64,000 nucleotides of DNA from Mycobacterium gallinarum (lineage in GTDB: Bacteria; Actinomycetota; Actinomycetes; Mycobacteriales; Mycobacteriaceae). The notes under the pieces were generated by a model that was not told the origin of the DNA, made no database searches, and was given only the letters and a program-made list of their open reading frames with translations. The position numbers and the translations under genes were made by a program. Of the stretch, positions 33,250 to 43,364 are shown one piece after another; the stretch's first letter is position 1; each line of letters starts with the position of its first letter. Location: assembly GCF_010726765.1 (NCBI RefSeq), contig NZ_AP022601.1, forward strand, positions 2,046,001 through 2,110,000, in the 5' to 3' direction.

Positions 33250-33783
33250 GTGCGCATCCTGGTGCTCGGTGGCATCCGGTCGGGCAAATCGCAATGGGCG
33301 GAGTCGGCGATCGCCGAATCGGTCGACGCGACGGCGGCCGTGCGCTACCTGGCCACCGGCCCCGCGGCGGACGGGGACGTCGAGTGGTCGGCGCGGGTGG
33401 AGGCACACCGCCGGCGCCGGCCCGCGAATTGGTCCACGGTCGAAACCGCCGACATCGCAACGCAGTTGCGCGAAGACCCCACCCCGACCGTCGTCGACGA
33501 CATCGGAGCGTGGCTGACCGCGGCCATGGATCGCACGGGCGCGTGGACTGACGGATCCGTGTCGGCCGACGTCGACGACCTGGTCGATGCCGTGGACTCG
33601 TTCGACTCTGCGTTGGCCCTGGTGTCGCCCGAGGTTGGGCTGACGGTCGTACCCGCCACGGCGTCAGGCCGGCGGTTCGCCGACGAACTGGGCGCCCTCA
33701 ATCAGCGACTGGCCGCGGCGTGCGACCGCGTGGTGCTGGTGATCGCCGGGCAACCCGTCACCGTCAAGGATGGCGCGGGGTGA
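33250..33783 (+). CDS. cobU: Adenosylcobinamide kinase/guanylyltransferase CobU
   Basis: This 177-residue enzyme phosphorylates adenosylcobinamide and transfers GMP to it. The N-terminal P-loop is [10 protein letters not shown], where most CobU have GGARSGKS. The GMP-linked His lies in the [16 protein letters not shown] segment (near residue 54), and the family tail [23 protein letters not shown] is clear. GTG 33250 is chosen; a TTG at 33229 overlapping the previous stop is possible. cobU and cobT overlap by GTGA. In M. tuberculosis cobU is elsewhere (Rv0254c, as I recall), so the contiguous cobUTS order differs from it. Confidence 0.92.
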   Translation: MRILVLGGIRSGKSQWAESAIAESVDATAAVRYLATGPAADGDVEWSARVEAHRRRRPANWSTVETADIATQLREDPTPTVVDDIGAWLTAAMDRTGAWTDGSVSADVDDLVDAVDSFDSALALVSPEVGLTVVPATASGRRFADELGALNQRLAAACDRVVLVIAGQPVTVKDGAG

Positions 33784-34832
33784 CCGAGTTCGAGACCGTC
33801 TCACCACCCGACCCCGACGTCGCCGTCGCCGCGCGCGCCCGCCAGCAGCGCTTGACCAAACCGCCGGGCTCGCTGGGTCGGCTCGAGGACCTCTCGGTCT
33901 GGGTGGCGTCATGTCAGGGTGCGTGTCCGCCCCGGCAGTTCGAGCGGGCACGGGTGGTGGTTTTCGCCGGCGACCACGGCGTCGCGGCGGCCGGGGTCTC
34001 TGCGTTTCCCGCCGAGGTCACCGCCCAGATGGTCGCCAACTTCGACGCCGGCGGCGCCGCCATCAACATCCTCGCCGAAGCGGCGGGCGCGACCGTGCGC
34101 GTCGTGGATATCGCCGTCGATTCCGACGAGCCGTTCGCGCCGTCCATCGGTGCACACAAGGTGCGCCGCGGCAGCGGCAACATCGCCGTCGAGGACGCGC
34201 TGAGCCACGACGAGGTGGCGGCGGCAGTCGATGCCGGACGCCGGATCGCCGACGAAGAGGTCGACGCAGGCGCGGACATCCTCATCGTCGGCGATATGGG
34301 CATCGGAAACACCACGCCCGCAACGACTTTGATCGCCGTACTGACCGACTCCGAACCGGTCGCGGTGGTCGGCCGGGGCACCGGCGTGGACGACGCCGGG
34401 TGGGCCCGCAAGACCGCCGCCATCAGGGACGCATTGTTTCGGAGCCGCGGTGCACGCGATCCCGTTGCGCTGCTGCGGGTCTGCGGTGGGGCCGACCTGG
34501 CGGCGATGGCGGGATTCTGCGCCCAGGCCGCGGTCCGGCGTACGCCGGTGCTGCTCGACGGTGTCGTGGTGACGGCCGCGGCGTTGGTGGCCGACAAGCT
34601 CGCGCCCGGCGCCCGGCAGTGGTGGCAGGCCGGCCACCGGTCCACCGAACCCGCGCATGCGCAGGCGCTTCGCAAGCTGGAACTCGAGCCGATCGTCGAT
34701 CTGCAGATGCGCCTCGGCGAAGGCACCGGCGCCGCGGTCGCGCTGACGATCGTGCGGGCCGCGGTGGCGACGCTGGCGTCGATGGCGACCTTCGACGAAG
34801 CCGGCATCACCCAGGCACCTGCGAAGCAGTGA
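33780..34832 (+). CDS. cobT: Nicotinate-nucleotide-dimethylbenzimidazole phosphoribosyltransferase CobT
   Basis: This 350-residue enzyme makes alpha-ribazole phosphate, the lower ligand precursor of cobalamin. Conserved parts are [14 protein letters not shown] near the N-terminus, [33 protein letters not shown], and the catalytic Glu region near the C-terminus in [13 protein letters not shown]. The GTG start overlaps the cobU stop and the stop overlaps the cobS GTG, so the three genes are translationally coupled. It matches Rv2207. Confidence 0.95.
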   Translation: MTEFETVSPPDPDVAVAARARQQRLTKPPGSLGRLEDLSVWVASCQGACPPRQFERARVVVFAGDHGVAAAGVSAFPAEVTAQMVANFDAGGAAINILAEAAGATVRVVDIAVDSDEPFAPSIGAHKVRRGSGNIAVEDALSHDEVAAAVDAGRRIADEEVDAGADILIVGDMGIGNTTPATTLIAVLTDSEPVAVVGRGTGVDDAGWARKTAAIRDALFRSRGARDPVALLRVCGGADLAAMAGFCAQAAVRRTPVLLDGVVVTAAALVADKLAPGARQWWQAGHRSTEPAHAQALRKLELEPIVDLQMRLGEGTGAAVALTIVRAAVATLASMATFDEAGITQAPAKQ

Positions 34833-35560
34833 TCCGTTCGGTCGCCGGGGCGCTGGCATTCGGGACCGTGCTCCCGGTGCGTTCGACGGCGCCGTTCGGC
34901 CGGGGGGCGCTGACCGCGCTGCCGCTGGTGGGCATCGCATTGGGGGCCGCAGCCGCTGCGACGGTGTGGGCGTCGGAGTGGGCCTTCGGCCCGGCGAATC
35001 CGTTGGGTGGCGTGCTCGCGGTCGCGGTGCTTTTGCTCGCCACCCGCGGGCTGCACGCCGATGGGCTCTCCGACACCGCCGACGGGCTCGGCTGCTACGG
35101 CCCGCCCGCCAGGGCTTTGACGGTGATGCGCGACGGGTCGGCCGGGCCGTTCGGCGTCGCGGCGTTGGTGGTCGTCCTCCTGACGCAGGCATTCGCGTTC
35201 ACGGCCTGCGGTCCCGTGGGGGTGATCGTCGCGGTGACCGCGGGCCGGGTCGCCGCGGTGCTGGCGTGCCGGCGTTCGGTACCCGCCGCGGCGGGGAGTT
35301 CACTCGGCGGGATGGTTGCGGGCACCCAGCCGACGGCGGTGGCGGGGCTGTGGGTGGTGGCGGTCGCGGCGGCCGCCGTAGTGGCCGGCCCGCGGCCGTG
35401 GCAGGGTCCGGTGGCCGTGCTGGTTGCGTTGGCCTGCGGCGCCGCCCTCGTCGCGCACTGCGTGCGCCGGTTCGGCGGTATCACCGGCGATGTGCTGGGT
35501 GCGGCGGTCGAGATCACGACGACGGTGGCCGCCGTCGGGCTGGCGATCGGGCCGTCCTAG
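34829..35560 (+). CDS. cobS: Adenosylcobinamide-GDP ribazoletransferase CobS
   Basis: This 243-residue membrane enzyme joins adenosylcobinamide-GDP to alpha-ribazole and completes the cobalamin nucleotide loop. The metal-binding signature [16 protein letters not shown] (near residue 74) and the C-terminal [12 protein letters not shown] are diagnostic. There are about six membrane segments. The GTG start at 34829 forms GTGA with the cobT stop. The reading frame is open for another 1 kb upstream, but that is an off-frame shadow inside cobT. It matches Rv2208. Confidence 0.93.
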   Translation: MIRSVAGALAFGTVLPVRSTAPFGRGALTALPLVGIALGAAAAATVWASEWAFGPANPLGGVLAVAVLLLATRGLHADGLSDTADGLGCYGPPARALTVMRDGSAGPFGVAALVVVLLTQAFAFTACGPVGVIVAVTAGRVAAVLACRRSVPAAAGSSLGGMVAGTQPTAVAGLWVVAVAAAAVVAGPRPWQGPVAVLVALACGAALVAHCVRRFGGITGDVLGAAVEITTTVAAVGLAIGPS

Positions 35561-35574
35561 CGCCTCCAAGAATC

Positions 35575-35590
35575 TGACAAGAATTCGTCA
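35575..35590. promoter_or_regulatory. Inverted repeat upstream of the DUF732 gene
   Basis: TGAC (35575-35578) and GTCA (35587-35590) flank AAGAATTC in an AT-richer patch 60 bases before the small secreted protein gene. It may be an operator; the arms are short. Confidence 0.22.
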
Positions 35591-35651
35591 AGCGCGGCAT
35601 CGGAGTCTCTTCCTACCCCACCAGGAAGCTCGACCACCGAAAGGAACCGCA

Positions 35652-35993
35652 ATGCCCACCCTCCGTCACCTCACCGCCGCCATCGCCGCTGCCGCCGCCG
35701 CCTCCAGCCTGGGCATCGCCGCTCTCGTCGGCGCGGGCATGGCAGGAGCGACCACCACCACCGACGACATGTTCGTCAGCGTGCTCACCGACGAGGGCAT
35801 CCAGCCGCCGTCGACCGAGGAGGCCGTCAGCCTCGCCTACGACGTCTGCGTCATGTTCGACGAGGGCGACTCGCTCTACGACGCCGTCAACTCCGTCTCC
35901 ACCACCACCGATCTGGTGCAGGAGGACTCGGCGTTCTTCGTCGGCGCGGCCGTGGCGACCTACTGCCCCGAGCACGAGGCCGCTCTCGGCTGA
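35652..35993 (+). CDS. Small secreted DUF732 protein
   Basis: This 113-residue protein has a clear Sec signal peptide (Ala-rich, about residues 1-32, cleavage near GMAGA-TT). The mature helical domain of about 80 residues has two cysteines (DVCVMF and ATYCPEH) that likely form a disulfide, the DUF732 pattern found in many mycobacterial secreted proteins. The function is unknown. AAGGA lies 7 bases before the ATG. In M. tuberculosis this position between cobS and ilvE holds the membrane gene Rv2209 instead. Confidence 0.85.
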   Translation: MPTLRHLTAAIAAAAAASSLGIAALVGAGMAGATTTTDDMFVSVLTDEGIQPPSTEEAVSLAYDVCVMFDEGDSLYDAVNSVSTTTDLVQEDSAFFVGAAVATYCPEHEAALG

Positions 35994-36008
35994 TCCACTC
36001 TCACCGAC

Positions 36009-36034
36009 GGGGACCCCACTGCGGTGGGGTCCCC
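36009..36034. terminator. Strong bidirectional hairpin between the DUF732 gene and ilvE
   Basis: GGGGACCCCAC (36009-36019) and GTGGGGTCCCC (36024-36034) pair perfectly over 11 bases with a TGCG loop. It starts 16 bases after the DUF732 stop and ends 7 bases before the convergent ilvE stop. Confidence 0.85.
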
Positions 36035-36040
36035 TGTCGT

Positions 36041-37147
36041 TCAGTTCAGGCGCGCCATCCAGCCGTGCGTGTCGGCGAAGGTGCCGCGTTGGATTCCGGT
36101 CAGGGTGTCGCGCAGGGCCATGGTGATCTCGCCGGGACCACCGTCGGCGATGGTGAACTCACCGTCGGCGTGCTTGACATGGGCGACGGGTGTGATGACC
36201 GCGGCGGTGCCGCACGCGAACACCTCGGTGATCTCGCCCGCCGCCACTTTCTTCTGCCACTCGTCGACGTCGATCTTGCGTTCCTCGACGGCGAATCCGG
36301 CATCGCTTGCCAACTGCAGCAACGAATCTCGCGTGACACCGGGAAGTATCGAGCCACTCAGCTCGGGCGTGACCAGGCGCGCCGATCCGCCGCTGCCGAA
36401 CACGAAGAACAGGTTCATTCCACCCATCTCTTCGACGTAGCGGCGTTCCGCCGCGTCGAGCCAGACGACCTGATCGCAGTCGTGCTCGACGGCCTGCGCC
36501 TGCGCCAGCAGCGATGCGGCGTAGTTGCCGCCGAATTTCGCCGCACCCGTGCCGCCTGGGCAGGCCCGCACGTACTCGGTCGACAGCCACACGCTGACCG
36601 GTTTGATGCCGCCCTTGAAGTACGCCCCCGCCGGTGACGCGATGACCAGATAGCGGTACTCCTTGGCCGGCCGCACGCCGAGACCCGGTTCGGTGGCGAT
36701 GGTGTACGGCCGCAGATACAGCGACTCTTCGCCGCCGGCCGCGGGCACCCACTGCTCGTCGACCGCGATCAGCTGGCGCAGCGATTCGATGAACACTTCT
36801 TCGGGCAGTTCGGGAATCGCCAGCCGCTTCGCCGAGGTCTTAAGCCGCCTGGCGTTGGACTCGGGCCGGAACGACACAATGGACCCGTCCGCCCACCGAT
36901 ACGCCTTGAGACCCTCGAAGATCTCCTGGGCGTAATGCAACACGATCGCGGATGGATCGAGTTCGATCGGGCCGTACGGGACGACCCGCGCGTCGAACCA
37001 GCCTTTGCCTTCCGCATAGTCGATCGACACCATGTGGTCGGTGTGGAACTGGCCGAATCCTGGATTGGCCAGTATCGATGCCCGTACCTCGTCGGTCGCC
37101 GGAGTTGCGTTGCGCTCTACCGTGAACTCGAGGGGGCCGTCAGTCAT
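36041..37147 (-). CDS. ilvE: Branched-chain amino acid aminotransferase
   Basis: This 368-residue fold-type IV PLP enzyme catalyses the last step of valine, leucine and isoleucine synthesis. The PLP Lys lies in [15 protein letters not shown] (near residue 204), and the phosphate-binding [12 protein letters not shown] is near the C-terminus, with [11 protein letters not shown] between them. It matches Rv2210c. TACAAT on the minus strand ends 6 bases before the ATG, a good leaderless promoter. Confidence 0.96.
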   Translation of the reverse strand: MTDGPLEFTVERNATPATDEVRASILANPGFGQFHTDHMVSIDYAEGKGWFDARVVPYGPIELDPSAIVLHYAQEIFEGLKAYRWADGSIVSFRPESNARRLKTSAKRLAIPELPEEVFIESLRQLIAVDEQWVPAAGGEESLYLRPYTIATEPGLGVRPAKEYRYLVIASPAGAYFKGGIKPVSVWLSTEYVRACPGGTGAAKFGGNYAASLLAQAQAVEHDCDQVVWLDAAERRYVEEMGGMNLFFVFGSGGSARLVTPELSGSILPGVTRDSLLQLASDAGFAVEERKIDVDEWQKKVAAGEITEVFACGTAAVITPVAHVKHADGEFTIADGGPGEITMALRDTLTGIQRGTFADTHGWMARLN

Positions 37148-37153
37148 GCAGCG

Positions 37154-37159
37154 ATTGTA
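37154..37159 (-). promoter_or_regulatory. -10 element of ilvE (leaderless candidate)
   Basis: TACAAT on the minus strand, one base off TATAAT, ends 6 bases before the ilvE ATG. Confidence 0.5.
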
Positions 37160-37200
37160 TATCCGCTGACTACCGAGTTTTCGGCTCGACGAACGGGTGC

Positions 37201-38298
37201 CTAGCGCGTCCTCGCGCTGACAAATGGCGGAGACACCACTTCACATTCGAGCGCGCGGCCACGGACGTCGACCGACACGTGTTGCCCGTCGGCGATCTCG
37301 GCGTCGGTGTCGATGAGCGCGAGCGCGATGCCGACTTTCAAAGTCGGAGAAAAGGTTCCCGATGTCGTGACGCCGATCTGACGGTCGCCGTCGAGCACGG
37401 TTAGGTCGGGCCGCAGTACTCCGCGGCCGACGGCTTTCAGCCCGCGCAGCAGCCGTCGCGGGCCGGCTTCCTTTTCCGCCAGCAGCGCGTCGCGGCCCCA
37501 GAACGCGTCCTTCTTCCAGCCGATGGCCCAGCCGCACCGCGCCTGCAGCGGCGACAGGTCGAGCGACAGTTCGTGGCCGTGTAGCGGATAGCCCATCTCG
37601 GTGCGCAGGGTGTCGCGGGCGCCCAGGCCGGCCAGCTCTCCGGAGGCCGCACCGACCGCGTCGACGAGAGCGTCGAACACGACTTCGGCCCGATCCCACG
37701 GGGGCAGCAGTTCGTAGCCGTGCTCGCCGGTGTAGCCGGTGCGGCAGACCCGCACGGGGACACCGCGGAATTCGGCGTCGACATAGCCCATGTAGTCCAT
37801 GTCCGTGGCCAGCCCGAGCGCGCCGAGGACCTCGGGCGACTTGGGGCCCTGCACCGCGAGCACGGCATACGACCGGTGCTCGTCGGTGATCGTGAGCCCG
37901 GAAGGCGCGCGATCTTTCAACGCGGCGACGACGGCGGCGGTGTTGGCCGCGTTGGGCACCAGGAAGATCTCGTCGTCGGAGACGTAGTACGCGATGAGAT
38001 CGTCGACAACGCCGCCGGAGTCGGTGCAGCACAACGTGTATTGCGCCTTGCCAGGTCCGATGCGGCGCAGGTCGTTGGTGAAGGCGGAGTTGATGTACTC
38101 GGCCGCGCCCGGGCCGCGCACCAGCGCCTTGCCCAGGTGGCTCACGTCGAAAAGCCCGACGGCGCTGCGCGTGGCAGCGTGCTCGGTGACGGTGCCGGCG
38201 TACGAGACCGGCATCAGCCAGCCGCCGAACTCGGCAAAGCTGGCGCCGAGCTGGCGATGACGTTCTTCGAGGGGGCCCTGCAAGACTTCGCTCGTCAC
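37201..38298 (-). CDS. gcvT: Glycine cleavage system aminomethyltransferase (T protein)
   Basis: This 365-residue T protein takes the aminomethyl group from lipoylated H protein and releases ammonia and methylene-tetrahydrofolate. Family features are [29 protein letters not shown], the folate-site Asp in [13 protein letters not shown], and [15 protein letters not shown] 38298 is chosen; the open frame continues to 39069 but only antisense to the cyclase gene. No glycine riboswitch is visible in the 45-base upstream gap. Other gcv genes are not adjacent. Confidence 0.94.
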   Translation of the reverse strand: MTSEVLQGPLEERHRQLGASFAEFGGWLMPVSYAGTVTEHAATRSAVGLFDVSHLGKALVRGPGAAEYINSAFTNDLRRIGPGKAQYTLCCTDSGGVVDDLIAYYVSDDEIFLVPNAANTAAVVAALKDRAPSGLTITDEHRSYAVLAVQGPKSPEVLGALGLATDMDYMGYVDAEFRGVPVRVCRTGYTGEHGYELLPPWDRAEVVFDALVDAVGAASGELAGLGARDTLRTEMGYPLHGHELSLDLSPLQARCGWAIGWKKDAFWGRDALLAEKEAGPRRLLRGLKAVGRGVLRPDLTVLDGDRQIGVTTSGTFSPTLKVGIALALIDTDAEIADGQHVSVDVRGRALECEVVSPPFVSARTR

Positions 38299-38306
38299 GG
38301 AAATCC

Positions 38307-38312
38307 ACCCTA
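38307..38312 (-). promoter_or_regulatory. -10 element of gcvT (leaderless candidate)
   Basis: TAGGGT on the minus strand ends 8 bases before the gcvT GTG. Confidence 0.35.
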
Positions 38313-38331
38313 ATGGGATCGTCGACGCTGG

Positions 38332-38337
38332 CAGACT
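38332..38337 (+). promoter_or_regulatory. Weak -10 of the adenylate cyclase gene
   Basis: CAGACT ends 6 bases before GTG 38344. It keeps the A2 and T6 positions but not T1, so it is weaker than the other candidates. Confidence 0.3.
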
Positions 38338-38343
38338 CGGGTA

Positions 38344-39429
38344 GTGGTCGATTTCGACGCGCTCGAAGCCGCAGGAATCGCCAATGCGCGCGGCCGGGCG
38401 GCTTTGATCGATTACCTGAACAAGCTGGGATTCTCGGCCGACGAGATGGTCGAGGCCGAGCGCCAAGGCCGGCTGTTCGGCCTGGCCGGCGACGCGCTGC
38501 AGGGGCCGGGTCGTCCGATCTACAGTCTGCGAACGGCCGCCGACGCGCTGGGCGTGTCGATGCCTGAGGTGGCGACCGCGTGGACTGCGTTGGGACTGAC
38601 CATCGCCGACCCGGACGCGCTCACGCTGAGTCAGTTGGACGTCGACGGGCTGTCGACGTGGGTGGCGATCAAGGAGCTGGTCGGCGACGACCCGGCGCTC
38701 GCCTTTCTGCGGATTCTCGGCAACGCGATGGCGCGGGTCGCCGAGGCCGGCGGGACGATGGTGCGAATGGCGCAACCCGACCTGCTGATGGCGATCAGCA
38801 ACGACGAACTCACCACCGCGATGGCATACCGCGAAATCACGGAGATCACCCAAACCTTCGGCGTGTTGATCGATGCGGTGTTCCGACAGCACATCATCAG
38901 TGCCAGAACACATTTCGAGGGTGTCATCACCGACGCGTCGGCGAATGTGACGTGTGGCGTCGGGTTCGCCGATCTCACCGGCTTCACCCAACTGACGCAG
39001 GTGATGGACCCGACCGACCTGTTCGACCTGCTCATGGAGTTCGGCGGCTCGGTGTCGGACACGGTGCACACCGACGGTGGCCGGGTGGTGAAGTTCATCG
39101 GGGATGAGGTGATGTGGGTGACCTCGACACCAGAGCTACTGGTCAAGGTGGCGATGGACCTCGTCGAGCATCCTCGGGCCCGCGAGGCCGGCCTGAAGGT
39201 GCGCGCCGGCCTCGGATACGGCTCCGTGCTGGGCATATACGGCGACTATTTCGGCAATCCGGTGAACCTGGCGGCCCGCCTCGTCGCGGCGGCGGCCCCG
39301 GGCCAGATCCTGGCCTCCTCCGACGTCCGCGACCAGCTGCCGGAATGGCCCGCCATTCCTCAGGAACCGTTGACACTCAAAGGTTTCGACGAGCCGGTCG
39401 CGGCCTACGACCTGCACCTCGCCCGGTGA
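38344..39429 (+). CDS. Class III adenylate cyclase (Rv2212-like)
   Basis: This 361-residue soluble cyclase has an N-terminal helical regulatory domain (about 1-190) and a C-terminal class III catalytic domain (about 195-361). The metal Asp residues are in [11 protein letters not shown] and [10 protein letters not shown], and the transition-state region is [13 protein letters not shown] with the conserved Asn and Arg. In M. tuberculosis the related Rv1264 is switched by pH through such an N-terminal domain; whether this one is, I cannot tell. GTG start. Divergent from gcvT. Confidence 0.92.
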   Translation: MVDFDALEAAGIANARGRAALIDYLNKLGFSADEMVEAERQGRLFGLAGDALQGPGRPIYSLRTAADALGVSMPEVATAWTALGLTIADPDALTLSQLDVDGLSTWVAIKELVGDDPALAFLRILGNAMARVAEAGGTMVRMAQPDLLMAISNDELTTAMAYREITEITQTFGVLIDAVFRQHIISARTHFEGVITDASANVTCGVGFADLTGFTQLTQVMDPTDLFDLLMEFGGSVSDTVHTDGGRVVKFIGDEVMWVTSTPELLVKVAMDLVEHPRAREAGLKVRAGLGYGSVLGIYGDYFGNPVNLAARLVAAAAPGQILASSDVRDQLPEWPAIPQEPLTLKGFDEPVAAYDLHLAR

Positions 39430-39433
39430 GCGA

Positions 39434-39439
39434 TATGGT
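39434..39439 (+). promoter_or_regulatory. -10 element of pepB (leaderless candidate)
   Basis: TATGGT ends 8 bases before GTG 39448, in the 18-base gap after the cyclase gene. Confidence 0.4.
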
Positions 39440-39447
39440 TATCGCTC

Positions 39448-40974
39448 GTGAGCCCAGCTAGCACCGGTTTTCAGGTCCCCACCGTCACCGTCAGTTCGTC
39501 GCTGCCCAAACGCAAGGTCGACGACACCGTGCTGATCGTCGCCGTGATCAGCGGCTCCGATGAGGACGCCAAGGCGACGGTCGTCGGCAACCCGTTCCTC
39601 GACGCCGAAGCGGTCGGTGAGATCGAGGTGGCCCTCGAGGCCCTCGGCGCGAAAGGCGGCTCCGACCAGGTCACCCGGGTGGTTGCGCCGTCACTGCCGG
39701 TGGCGAGCGTGCTGGCGGTCGGGCTCGGTAAGAACCGCGACGCGTGGCCCGCGGACACGATCCGGCGTGCCGCCGGCGTCGCCGCGCGATCACTGAACGG
39801 TGTCGAGAACGTCGTCACCACGCTGTCGGACATCGATCTGGGCGCCACGATCGAGGGGCTGATCCTGGGGGCATACCGCTTCAACGACTTCCGCAGCGAG
39901 AAGACCTCTCCCAAGGACAACGGCCTGCGCACCATCACGGCGCTGACGGTCGACACGAAGACCAAGACCAAGGAGGCCGCGGCCAGGGCAACGGATATCG
40001 CCACCGCCGTCGCGACAGCGCGCGATTTCGTGAACACCCCGCCCAGCCACCTCTTCCCCGCCGAATTCGCCAAGCGCGCAGAGGCTTTGGGCAAGGCAGC
40101 GGGCCTGGACGTCGAGGTGCTCGACGATAAGGCGCTCGACAAGGCGGGCTACGGCGGGATCATCGGCGTCGGCAAGGGCTCGTCGCGTCCGCCCCGGCTG
40201 GTCCGGCTCACCCACCGCGGGGGTAAGGGCAAGAAGTCGAAGACGGTCGCGCTGGTCGGCAAGGGCATCACCTTCGACACCGGCGGCATCTCCATCAAGC
40301 CTGCCGCGAACATGCACCACATGACCTCTGACATGGGTGGCGCGGCAGCCGTCATCGCCACCGTGGTGCTGGCCGCCAAGCAGAAGCTGCCGATCGACGT
40401 CATCGCCACGGTGCCGATGGCCGAGAACATGCCGTCGGCGACGGCGCAGCGGCCCGGCGACGTGCTCACCCAGTACGGCGGCATCACCGTCGAGGTGCTC
40501 AACACCGATGCCGAGGGCAGGCTGATCCTGGCCGACGCGATCGTGCGGGCCTGCGAGGACAACCCCGACTACCTGATCGAGACGTCGACGCTCACCGGCG
40601 CCCAGACCGTCGCGCTGGGCGCGCGCACCCCGGGCGTCATGGGCAGCGAGGAGTTCCGCGATCGGGTGGCCGCACGCAGCCAGCAGGCTGGTGAGAACGC
40701 GTGGCCGATGCCGCTGCCCGAGGAGCTCAAGGACGACCTCAAGTCGACGGTGGCCGACCTCGCCAACGTGAGCGGTTCGCGCTACGCCGGGATGCTCGTC
40801 GCCGGAACGTATCTGCGCGAGTTCGTCGCCGACGGGGTGCAGTGGGCGCACATCGACATCGCGGCGCCCGCGTACAACACCGGCGGGCCGTGGGGCTACA
40901 CCGGCAAGGGGGGCACCGGTGTCCCGACGCGGACGATGTTCGCCGTCCTGGAAGACATCGCCGAGAACGGCTGA
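39448..40974 (+). CDS. pepB: M17 leucyl aminopeptidase
   Basis: This 508-residue cytosolic aminopeptidase removes N-terminal residues from peptides using two metal ions. The C-terminal catalytic domain shows [16 protein letters not shown] (Lys and Asp metal ligands), [11 protein letters not shown], and the signature [14 protein letters not shown] with Asp and Glu ligands. The N-terminal macro-like domain is about residues 1-170. It matches Rv2213. The start is GTG. It is convergent with ephD, 17 bases apart. Confidence 0.95.
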   Translation: MSPASTGFQVPTVTVSSSLPKRKVDDTVLIVAVISGSDEDAKATVVGNPFLDAEAVGEIEVALEALGAKGGSDQVTRVVAPSLPVASVLAVGLGKNRDAWPADTIRRAAGVAARSLNGVENVVTTLSDIDLGATIEGLILGAYRFNDFRSEKTSPKDNGLRTITALTVDTKTKTKEAAARATDIATAVATARDFVNTPPSHLFPAEFAKRAEALGKAAGLDVEVLDDKALDKAGYGGIIGVGKGSSRPPRLVRLTHRGGKGKKSKTVALVGKGITFDTGGISIKPAANMHHMTSDMGGAAAVIATVVLAAKQKLPIDVIATVPMAENMPSATAQRPGDVLTQYGGITVEVLNTDAEGRLILADAIVRACEDNPDYLIETSTLTGAQTVALGARTPGVMGSEEFRDRVAARSQQAGENAWPMPLPEELKDDLKSTVADLANVSGSRYAGMLVAGTYLREFVADGVQWAHIDIAAPAYNTGGPWGYTGKGGTGVPTRTMFAVLEDIAENG

Positions 40975-40991
40975 CTCACCGAATAGGCTAG

Positions 40992-42767
40992 CTAGAGGAC
41001 CTTGCGGCGGGCGGTGCTCCGCATCACCTGCGGCAGCAGGCGTGAAACGCCATAGACGATGTAGGCCTCGGGCGCGACGGGCCGGATCGCCTTGTTTTTG
41101 CGCACCGACGACACAATGGCCTTGGCCACCTTCTCCGGGCCGTAACGCCTTGCGGAAAAAGCCTTTTCGATCTGCTTGCGGCGCGCTTCGACCTTCGCCG
41201 CCTTGTTGGCGGGCACGTCGAAACGCGTGGTGTGGACGATGTTCGTGTCGATGACGCCGGGGCAGATCGTCGTGAGTCCGATACCGGCCTCATCGAGTTC
41301 GGCGCGCAGGCAGTCGCCGAACATGAAGACGGCCGCCTTGCTGGTGGAGTAGGCGTTCATCGACTGTTGCGGCGAATACGCCGCCATCGACGAGACGTTG
41401 ACGACGTGCCCGCCCGCGCCGCGGTCGACCAGCCTGCGACCGAACGACCTGCAGCAGTTGACGACTCCGCCGAAGTTGATGTTGAGCACGCGGTCGTACT
41501 CGTCGCGGGGGGTGTCGAGAAACATGCCCGAATGGCCGACACCCGCGTTGTTCACGATGACATCGGGCACCCCGTGTTCCGCGCACACCTCCTCGGCGAA
41601 CTGCTCGACGGCGTCGGCATCGGCGACGTCGAGGGCGTACGCATGAGCCACTCCGCCCCTAGACACGATCGCCGCGGCGGTCTCCTTGGCGCCCGCCTCG
41701 TTGATGTCGCTGACTACCAATTCCGCGCCCAGCCTTGCGAATTCGAGGGCGGTAGCACGTCCGATACCGCTGCCTGCGCCGGTGACCGACACCAGCGTGT
41801 CACCGAACGGTTCACGGGAACGGCCGACCTGCGCGCGCCGCAGCTCTCTGTTCGGCGGCTTGCCCTCGAGGAAGTCGACCAGCTGGTGCACCGACCGTGC
41901 GACCGTCGCCGGGTGCGACATCGGCGACCAATGGCCGGCGCCGATGTCGCGACGCCACAGTCGCGGCACCCAGTTGTGGGTGTCCGCATAGACGTAGGGC
42001 CGGATGAACGGGTCGTTCGAATTCACGATGACCTGGACCGGGACGTCGATATAGGGATCGCGCTTGGGGGGCACGAATGCGCGGAAGTAGTTGGCGCGGT
42101 AGACCTTCAAGCTGTTGACAGCGTCGGTCTTGTAAGTCTGCGAATGGTGCACCTGGTCGGCTGGTATGCCGTCACGGTTCTTCAGCATCCAGGTGACCCG
42201 ATCGGCGAGGACTCTGCGGACAGCCATCGGCGCGAGCACGGGGACGGAAAACGCACCCATATAGGTCAGCCGACCCAACTGGCCGAGCGCCTGCGCGAAC
42301 CTGCGCGGCTGGTAAGGCCGCCTGAGGCTGCTCATCACGAATCGGTTCGTGTGATCGATGCTGGGGCCGGACAGCGTCGTGAACGACGCGACATGCTCGC
42401 TCGCGTCGGGCCGGGCAAGGTACTCCCACATGCCCGCAGAACCCCAGTCGTGCGCCAGCACATGCACCTTCTCGCCGGGCGCGAGGGTGCCGATCACCGC
42501 AGCGAAATCGTCGGCATAACAAGACATCCGGTATTCGGATGTCGATTTCGGCGCAGACGAGCTCCCCACTCCGCGGTTGTCGTAGCGCAGGACGCGGAAA
42601 CGGTCCGCCAACAGGGGCACGACGCCGTCCCACAGCACATGCGAATCGGGCCAGCCATGCACCAGCACGATCGGCGGGCCGTCGGGGTTGCCGTCTTCGT
42701 AGACCGCGATCTGAACTCCGCCGCTGCTGTCGACGCGCCGTTCAGTAGCCTCCGCCGTCGCTCTCAT
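40992..42767 (-). CDS. ephD: EphD: epoxide hydrolase fused to a short-chain dehydrogenase
   Basis: This 591-residue fusion protein matches Rv2214c. The N-terminal alpha/beta hydrolase (about 1-300) has the oxyanion motif VHGWPDSH, the nucleophile Asp in AHDWGSAGMW, and the His in GAGHWSPM. The C-terminal SDR (about 315-560) has VTGAGSGIGRAT and the catalytic YSTSK with an upstream VNVSS Ser. EphD has been linked to processing epoxymycolic acids into ketomycolates. ATG 42767 has GGAGG 5 bases upstream; the longer open frame upstream is spurious. Confidence 0.93.
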   Translation of the reverse strand: MRATAEATERRVDSSGGVQIAVYEDGNPDGPPIVLVHGWPDSHVLWDGVVPLLADRFRVLRYDNRGVGSSSAPKSTSEYRMSCYADDFAAVIGTLAPGEKVHVLAHDWGSAGMWEYLARPDASEHVASFTTLSGPSIDHTNRFVMSSLRRPYQPRRFAQALGQLGRLTYMGAFSVPVLAPMAVRRVLADRVTWMLKNRDGIPADQVHHSQTYKTDAVNSLKVYRANYFRAFVPPKRDPYIDVPVQVIVNSNDPFIRPYVYADTHNWVPRLWRRDIGAGHWSPMSHPATVARSVHQLVDFLEGKPPNRELRRAQVGRSREPFGDTLVSVTGAGSGIGRATALEFARLGAELVVSDINEAGAKETAAAIVSRGGVAHAYALDVADADAVEQFAEEVCAEHGVPDVIVNNAGVGHSGMFLDTPRDEYDRVLNINFGGVVNCCRSFGRRLVDRGAGGHVVNVSSMAAYSPQQSMNAYSTSKAAVFMFGDCLRAELDEAGIGLTTICPGVIDTNIVHTTRFDVPANKAAKVEARRKQIEKAFSARRYGPEKVAKAIVSSVRKNKAIRPVAPEAYIVYGVSRLLPQVMRSTARRKVL

Positions 42768-42859
42768 GGCACCTCCGCGAGTTAGTGGGACCGCCGGTAC
42801 CGTATCAGTGCTGTTTCTTCTTCGCGCAAGCGTCCCTGCCCTTCGGGCGTGGGCCCACA

Positions 42860-43216
42860 TCAGCGGTCTTCCAGCTCCTCGCGGGCGGCACGTTTGCGTT
42901 CGATCCGTCGCCGAGCGTCGTAGTCGCGCATCCGTTGTGGATATCCGACCTTCTGCACGTCGTAGACCGGGATCTTGAGGCGGTCGGAGAGCCTGCGCGC
43001 TCCGGCGTCTCCCCCGGCACGTCTCCTCGTCCACTCACCGTCGGCAGCCACCAGCACGACCGTGACGTCGGTGACGGTGGTGCGCGGTTCCACAAATGCT
43101 TCGACTCCGTGGTGGTCGGCGACCCACTGGCGGAGGTACTTCAAATCCGCGGCCGGGTCGTCCCCGCCGCTCTTTGACCTGCGCGCACGGCGCGAGAACC
43201 TGTCGAACAAACCCAC
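42860..43216 (-). CDS. Small basic actinobacterial protein of unknown function
   Basis: This 118-residue protein starts GLFDRFSRRARRSK. A middle part (DLKYLRQWVADHHGVEAFVEPRTTVTD in outline) looks like an alpha/beta core with the strand VTVVLVAADGEW. A strongly basic C-terminus contains RDYDARRRIERKRAAREE. I believe similar proteins are widespread in actinobacteria without known role. The start is GTG. It is read toward ephD, 92 bases upstream of its ATG, and divergent from the dihydrolipoamide acyltransferase gene. I do not recall a neighbour at this place in M. tuberculosis. Confidence 0.7.
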   Translation of the reverse strand: MGLFDRFSRRARRSKSGGDDPAADLKYLRQWVADHHGVEAFVEPRTTVTDVTVVLVAADGEWTRRRAGGDAGARRLSDRLKIPVYDVQKVGYPQRMRDYDARRRIERKRAAREELEDR

Positions 43217-43364
43217 CTCGGGCCGCGCTCCCTTCGTCTACCTCCTTCGATAGTGCCAGAGCATCGGCTCACCGAGTCTGCGGCGAAAGCTTGGTACGGA
43301 CGTGACAGGATGGGAACAGATAAATCGACCACCTGCGACAGACCGTTCGAGGGAGCCCAAACGC

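Noticed and set aside
33770..34828. Extension of the cobS frame through cobT
   Set aside because: It is Arg/Gly-rich off-frame translation of cobT. CobS length and the GTGA overlap support the start at 34829.
38299..39069. N-terminal extension of gcvT across the cyclase gene
   Set aside because: The sequence is low in hydrophobic residues and antisense to the adenylate cyclase; the T protein fold starts at GTG 38298.
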